Of a stretch of DNA of 9,098 bases, positions 6,818 to 9,098 are shown one piece after another. The DNA lies in the NCBI GenBank assembly GCA_903870955.1, contig CAIQEX010000157.1:1-9098 (forward strand), given 5' to 3'. This DNA is from an uncultured beta proteobacterium. Lineage in GTDB: Bacteria; Pseudomonadota; Gammaproteobacteria; Burkholderiales; Burkholderiaceae_C. Positions within the stretch are counted from its first letter, which is position 1, and each line of letters starts with the position of its first letter. The position numbers were made by a program, and so were the translations under genes. The notes beneath the pieces are model-generated. The model did not search any database. It saw nothing but the letters and a program-made list of their open reading frames with translations, and was not told the origin of the DNA.

Positions 6818-8275
6818 ATGAGCGTTGTCAAACTTGTTACAAAGACCGAAGACTTTAAAATTGCCGACCTGAGCCTGGCCCCTTGGGGTCGCAAGGAACT
6901 GACCATCGCCGAGACCGAAATGCCCGGTCTGATGGCTATCCGCGAAGAGTTCGCCAAGGCGCAGCCGCTGAAGGGCGCGCGCATTACCGGTTCGCTGCAC
7001 ATGACGATTCAAACCGGTGTGCTGGTCGAAACCCTGCAAGCGCTGGGCGCCGAAGTGCGTTGGGCTTCGTGCAACATTTTCTCCACGCAAGACCATGCCG
7101 CCGCTGCGCTGGTTGCCAAGGGCACACCGGTGTTTGCCTACAAGGGTGAATCGCTGGCCGACTACTGGGATTACACCCACCGTATTTTTGAATTCGGACC
7201 CAAAGGCAGCAAGACCGAAGGCCCGAATATGATTCTGGACGACGGCGGCGACGCCACCTTGCTGATGCACCTGGGTGCAAAGGCCGAGAAGGACATCAAG
7301 GTCCTCGCCAAGCCCGGCAGCGAAGAAGAAATCTGCTTGTTCAACAGCATCAAGGCCAAGCTGAAGGTGGACCCCACCTGGTACAGCCGCCGCCTGAAGG
7401 CCATCATCGGCGTCACCGAAGAAACCACCACCGGCGTGCTGCGCTTGAACGAAATGTCTGAAAAGGGCACGCTGGCATTCCGCGCCATCAACGTGAACGA
7501 CTCGGTGACCAAGAGCAAGTTTGACAACCTGTATGGCTGCCGCGAATCGCTGGTCGACGCGATCAAACGTGCCACCGATGTGATGATCGCCGGTAAAGTG
7601 GCTTTGGTTGCCGGTTACGGTGACGTGGGCAAGGGCTCCGCCCAAGCCTTGCGCGCACTGTCGGCCCAAGTCTGGGTGACCGAAATCGACCCGATCAACG
7701 CGCTGCAAGCCGCGATGGAAGGTTACAAGGTTGTGACCATGGAATACGCCGCCGACAAGGCCGACATTTTTGTCTCCGCCACCGGCAACAAGAACGTGAT
7801 TACCTACAAGCACATGGCGGCCATGAAGGACCAGGCCATTGTTTGCAACATCGGTCACTTTGACAACGAAATCGATGTCGCTTCGCTGGAAAAGCTGCAG
7901 TGGGACGAGATCAAGCCGCAAGTGGACCATGTCATCTTCCCCGCCACCAAGGGCAAGAATGCCAAGCCTGAAAAGCGCATTATTTTGTTGGCCAAGGGTC
8001 GTCTGGTGAACCTGGGTTGTGGCACCGGCCACCCCAGCTTTGTCATGTCGTCCAGCTTCGCCAATCAGACGATTGCGCAGATCGAGCTTTTCACCAAGCC
8101 CAAGGAATACAAGTCCGGTAAGGTCTATGTGTTGCCCAAGCACCTGGACGAAAAAGTCGCCCGCCTGCACCTGAAAAAGGTCGGCGCCATGTTGTCCGAG
8201 CTGAGCGACGAGCAAGCGGCCTATATCGGCGTGAGCAAGTCCGGCCCGTACAAGAAAGATACCTACAGGTATTGA
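6818..8275 (+). CDS. ahcY: Adenosylhomocysteinase (S-adenosyl-L-homocysteine hydrolase)
   Basis: Cytoplasmic NAD-dependent enzyme of 485 residues that reversibly splits SAH into adenosine and homocysteine, removing the inhibitory by-product of SAM-dependent methylation. Visible landmarks are substrate-site HMTIQT (residues 61-66), [14 protein letters not shown] (84-97), DDGGD (141-145), EETTTGV (201-207), [14 protein letters not shown] (232-245) with the catalytic lysine region, the Rossmann loop GYGDVGKG (266-273), GHFDNEID (346-353), [12 protein letters not shown] (400-411), and the C-terminal K479/Y483 tail that completes the neighbouring subunit's cofactor site. The insert at about residues 150-195 is the extra segment typical of many bacterial enzymes and explains the length over the roughly 430-residue animal form. 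The start follows GGAG by six bases. It is preceded by an SAH riboswitch, so expression should rise with SAH, and is followed by tlyA. Confidence 0.98.
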   Translation: MSVVKLVTKTEDFKIADLSLAPWGRKELTIAETEMPGLMAIREEFAKAQPLKGARITGSLHMTIQTGVLVETLQALGAEVRWASCNIFSTQDHAAAALVAKGTPVFAYKGESLADYWDYTHRIFEFGPKGSKTEGPNMILDDGGDATLLMHLGAKAEKDIKVLAKPGSEEEICLFNSIKAKLKVDPTWYSRRLKAIIGVTEETTTGVLRLNEMSEKGTLAFRAINVNDSVTKSKFDNLYGCRESLVDAIKRATDVMIAGKVALVAGYGDVGKGSAQALRALSAQVWVTEIDPINALQAAMEGYKVVTMEYAADKADIFVSATGNKNVITYKHMAAMKDQAIVCNIGHFDNEIDVASLEKLQWDEIKPQVDHVIFPATKGKNAKPEKRIILLAKGRLVNLGCGTGHPSFVMSSSFANQTIAQIELFTKPKEYKSGKVYVLPKHLDEKVARLHLKKVGAMLSELSDEQAAYIGVSKSGPYKKDTYRY

Positions 8276-8283
8276 GCTCCCTC

Positions 8284-8306
8284 CCGAAGCGCCGGCGGCG
8301 CCTCGG
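8284..8306 (+). other. GC-rich hairpin between ahcY and tlyA
   Basis: CCGA (8284-8287) and TCGG (8303-8306) flank GCGCC (8289-8293) and GGCGC (8297-8301), with an A-C mismatch between the two stem blocks and a GGC loop. The stem starts eight bases after the ahcY stop. No T-run follows, so it is not a classical terminator. It may protect the ahcY mRNA 3' end or tune the tlyA level. Structure is seen; function is inferred. Confidence 0.55.
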
Positions 8307-8329
8307 ATGGCTTCAACATAGGTAAAACA

Positions 8330-9098
8330 ATGCGAATTGATCAACTGCTGGTTCAGCGGGGGCTTGCCAACACCCGTTCTCAGGCGCAACGGCTGATTGC
8401 CGATGGCGTCGAATGGGCGCAAGGCGAGTCCTGGCGACGTATCGTCAAAAATGGCGATGACGTTCCTGAATCTGCCGAGATTCGGCTGCTGGATGACTCC
8501 GAGGCGCGCTATGTATCGCGTGGCGGGCTCAAGCTGGAAGCCGCGTTAAAGCAAGTGGGTCTGTCCGTAGAAGGCTTTGCCTGTCTGGATGTCGGTCAAT
8601 CGACCGGTGGGTTTACCGATTGCCTGTTGCAGGCCGGTGCCAAGTCGGTGGTCGGCGTGGACGTGGGGAGTGCGCAGTTGCATCCCATGTTGCGCAGCGA
8701 TCCGCGTGTCCTGTGTGTGGAGAAGGTGAACGCCCGTGCGCTTACGGCTGAGGATTTGATCCAGGCCTATGAGGACAGCATGGGTGAGGATGGCCCGTTT
8801 GAAGTCGACGACGAAGACGATGAAGATCAAGAAGCTTCCGATACCTCGGAAGCGGAGCACATCGCGTCTGAATTCGTGCCGGAGTTTGATCTGATCGTGG
8901 CCGATCTGTCCTTCATTTCCCAGACATTGGTCTTGCCAGCCGTCGTGCCACTGCTAAAAGCAGGTGGCACGTTGCTGACCTTGGTGAAGCCCCAGTTTGA
9001 ACTGCAACCCGGCCAAGTTGGCAAGGGTGGCATTGTCAAAGAACCGGAGTTTTACGTCGTCGTGGAGCAGCGTTTGCGCGAAGCATGCGCCGCTCTGG
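8330..9098 (+). CDS. tlyA: TlyA-family S4-domain RNA 2'-O-methyltransferase, 3' end cut by window
   Basis: The first 256 codons of a TlyA-type SAM-dependent RNA methyltransferase; the frame runs off the right edge without a stop, so only the last few residues are missing. An N-terminal S4 RNA-binding domain (residues 1 to about 58, MRIDQLLVQRGLANTRSQAQ onward) is followed by an FtsJ-like methyltransferase domain. SAM motif I is LDVGQSTGGFTD (86-97), and candidate K-D-K catalytic residues are K68 in SRGGLK, D192 in VADLSFIS and K220 in LVKPQFE. In mycobacteria TlyA methylates 16S and 23S rRNA riboses; the older hemolysin label is probably misleading. The ATG has AGG seven bases upstream (8320-8322). 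A strongly acidic stretch at residues 148-185 looks like an insertion. It follows ahcY by 54 bases and is probably co-transcribed. The target RNA in this organism is unknown. Confidence 0.92.
   Translation, partial: MRIDQLLVQRGLANTRSQAQRLIADGVEWAQGESWRRIVKNGDDVPESAEIRLLDDSEARYVSRGGLKLEAALKQVGLSVEGFACLDVGQSTGGFTDCLLQAGAKSVVGVDVGSAQLHPMLRSDPRVLCVEKVNARALTAEDLIQAYEDSMGEDGPFEVDDEDDEDQEASDTSEAEHIASEFVPEFDLIVADLSFISQTLVLPAVVPLLKAGGTLLTLVKPQFELQPGQVGKGGIVKEPEFYVVVEQRLREACAAL

Noticed and set aside
6800..8422. A 540-codon open frame on the minus strand, antisense to ahcY.
   Set aside because: It is a shadow of the strongly codon-biased ahcY gene. Its translation resembles no protein, and it would span the ahcY start and the ahcY-tlyA gap.

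Overview
The window looks like chromosomal DNA of a betaproteobacterium in the order Burkholderiales, most plausibly family Comamonadaceae (Rhodoferax/Polaromonas-like). This rests on moderately high GC with housekeeping-style codon use, an S-adenosylhomocysteine (SAH) riboswitch directly upstream of ahcY, the ahcY-tlyA gene pair, and an agl-type alpha-glucoside locus. The genus is inference; no 16S or other marker gene is present.

Left part (1-6587): an alpha-glucoside uptake and hydrolysis locus. The 3' end of a solute-binding protein gene (aglE-like) is followed by two overlapping permease genes (aglF, aglG). Next comes a GH1 beta-glucosidase gene on the minus strand, convergent with aglG. 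A GH13 alpha-glucosidase gene (aglA) diverges from it across a 79-base gap and is followed by a LacI-family regulator gene (aglR-like). The ABC ATPase (AglK) is not in the window. The likely scheme is that AglE captures a disaccharide such as sucrose, maltose or trehalose, AglF/AglG import it, AglA hydrolyses it in the cytoplasm, and the LacI-type protein represses the locus when sugar is absent. The GH1 enzyme adds beta-glucoside hydrolysis.

Right part (6588-9098): the SAH-detoxification unit of the activated-methyl cycle. A good -10 box lies immediately ahead of a near-consensus SAH riboswitch, whose helices P1, P2, P4 and pseudoknot can all be traced base by base. It is followed by ahcY (adenosylhomocysteinase) and then by a 5'-complete but 3'-truncated tlyA-type gene for an S4-domain RNA 2'-O-methyltransferase, in the same direction after 54 bases. 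The riboswitch should raise ahcY expression when SAH accumulates. A co-transcribed methyltransferase, itself a producer of SAH, would fall under the same signal.

The protein-coding content is mostly ordinary, and I see no mobile element, CRISPR array, tRNA or rRNA. The parts most worth a second look are the ahcY leader and an acidic insertion in TlyA. In the leader, one hairpin is mutually exclusive with the aptamer pseudoknot, single strands of both P2 and P4 are duplicated near the ribosome-binding site, and a local hairpin can cover the Shine-Dalgarno sequence.
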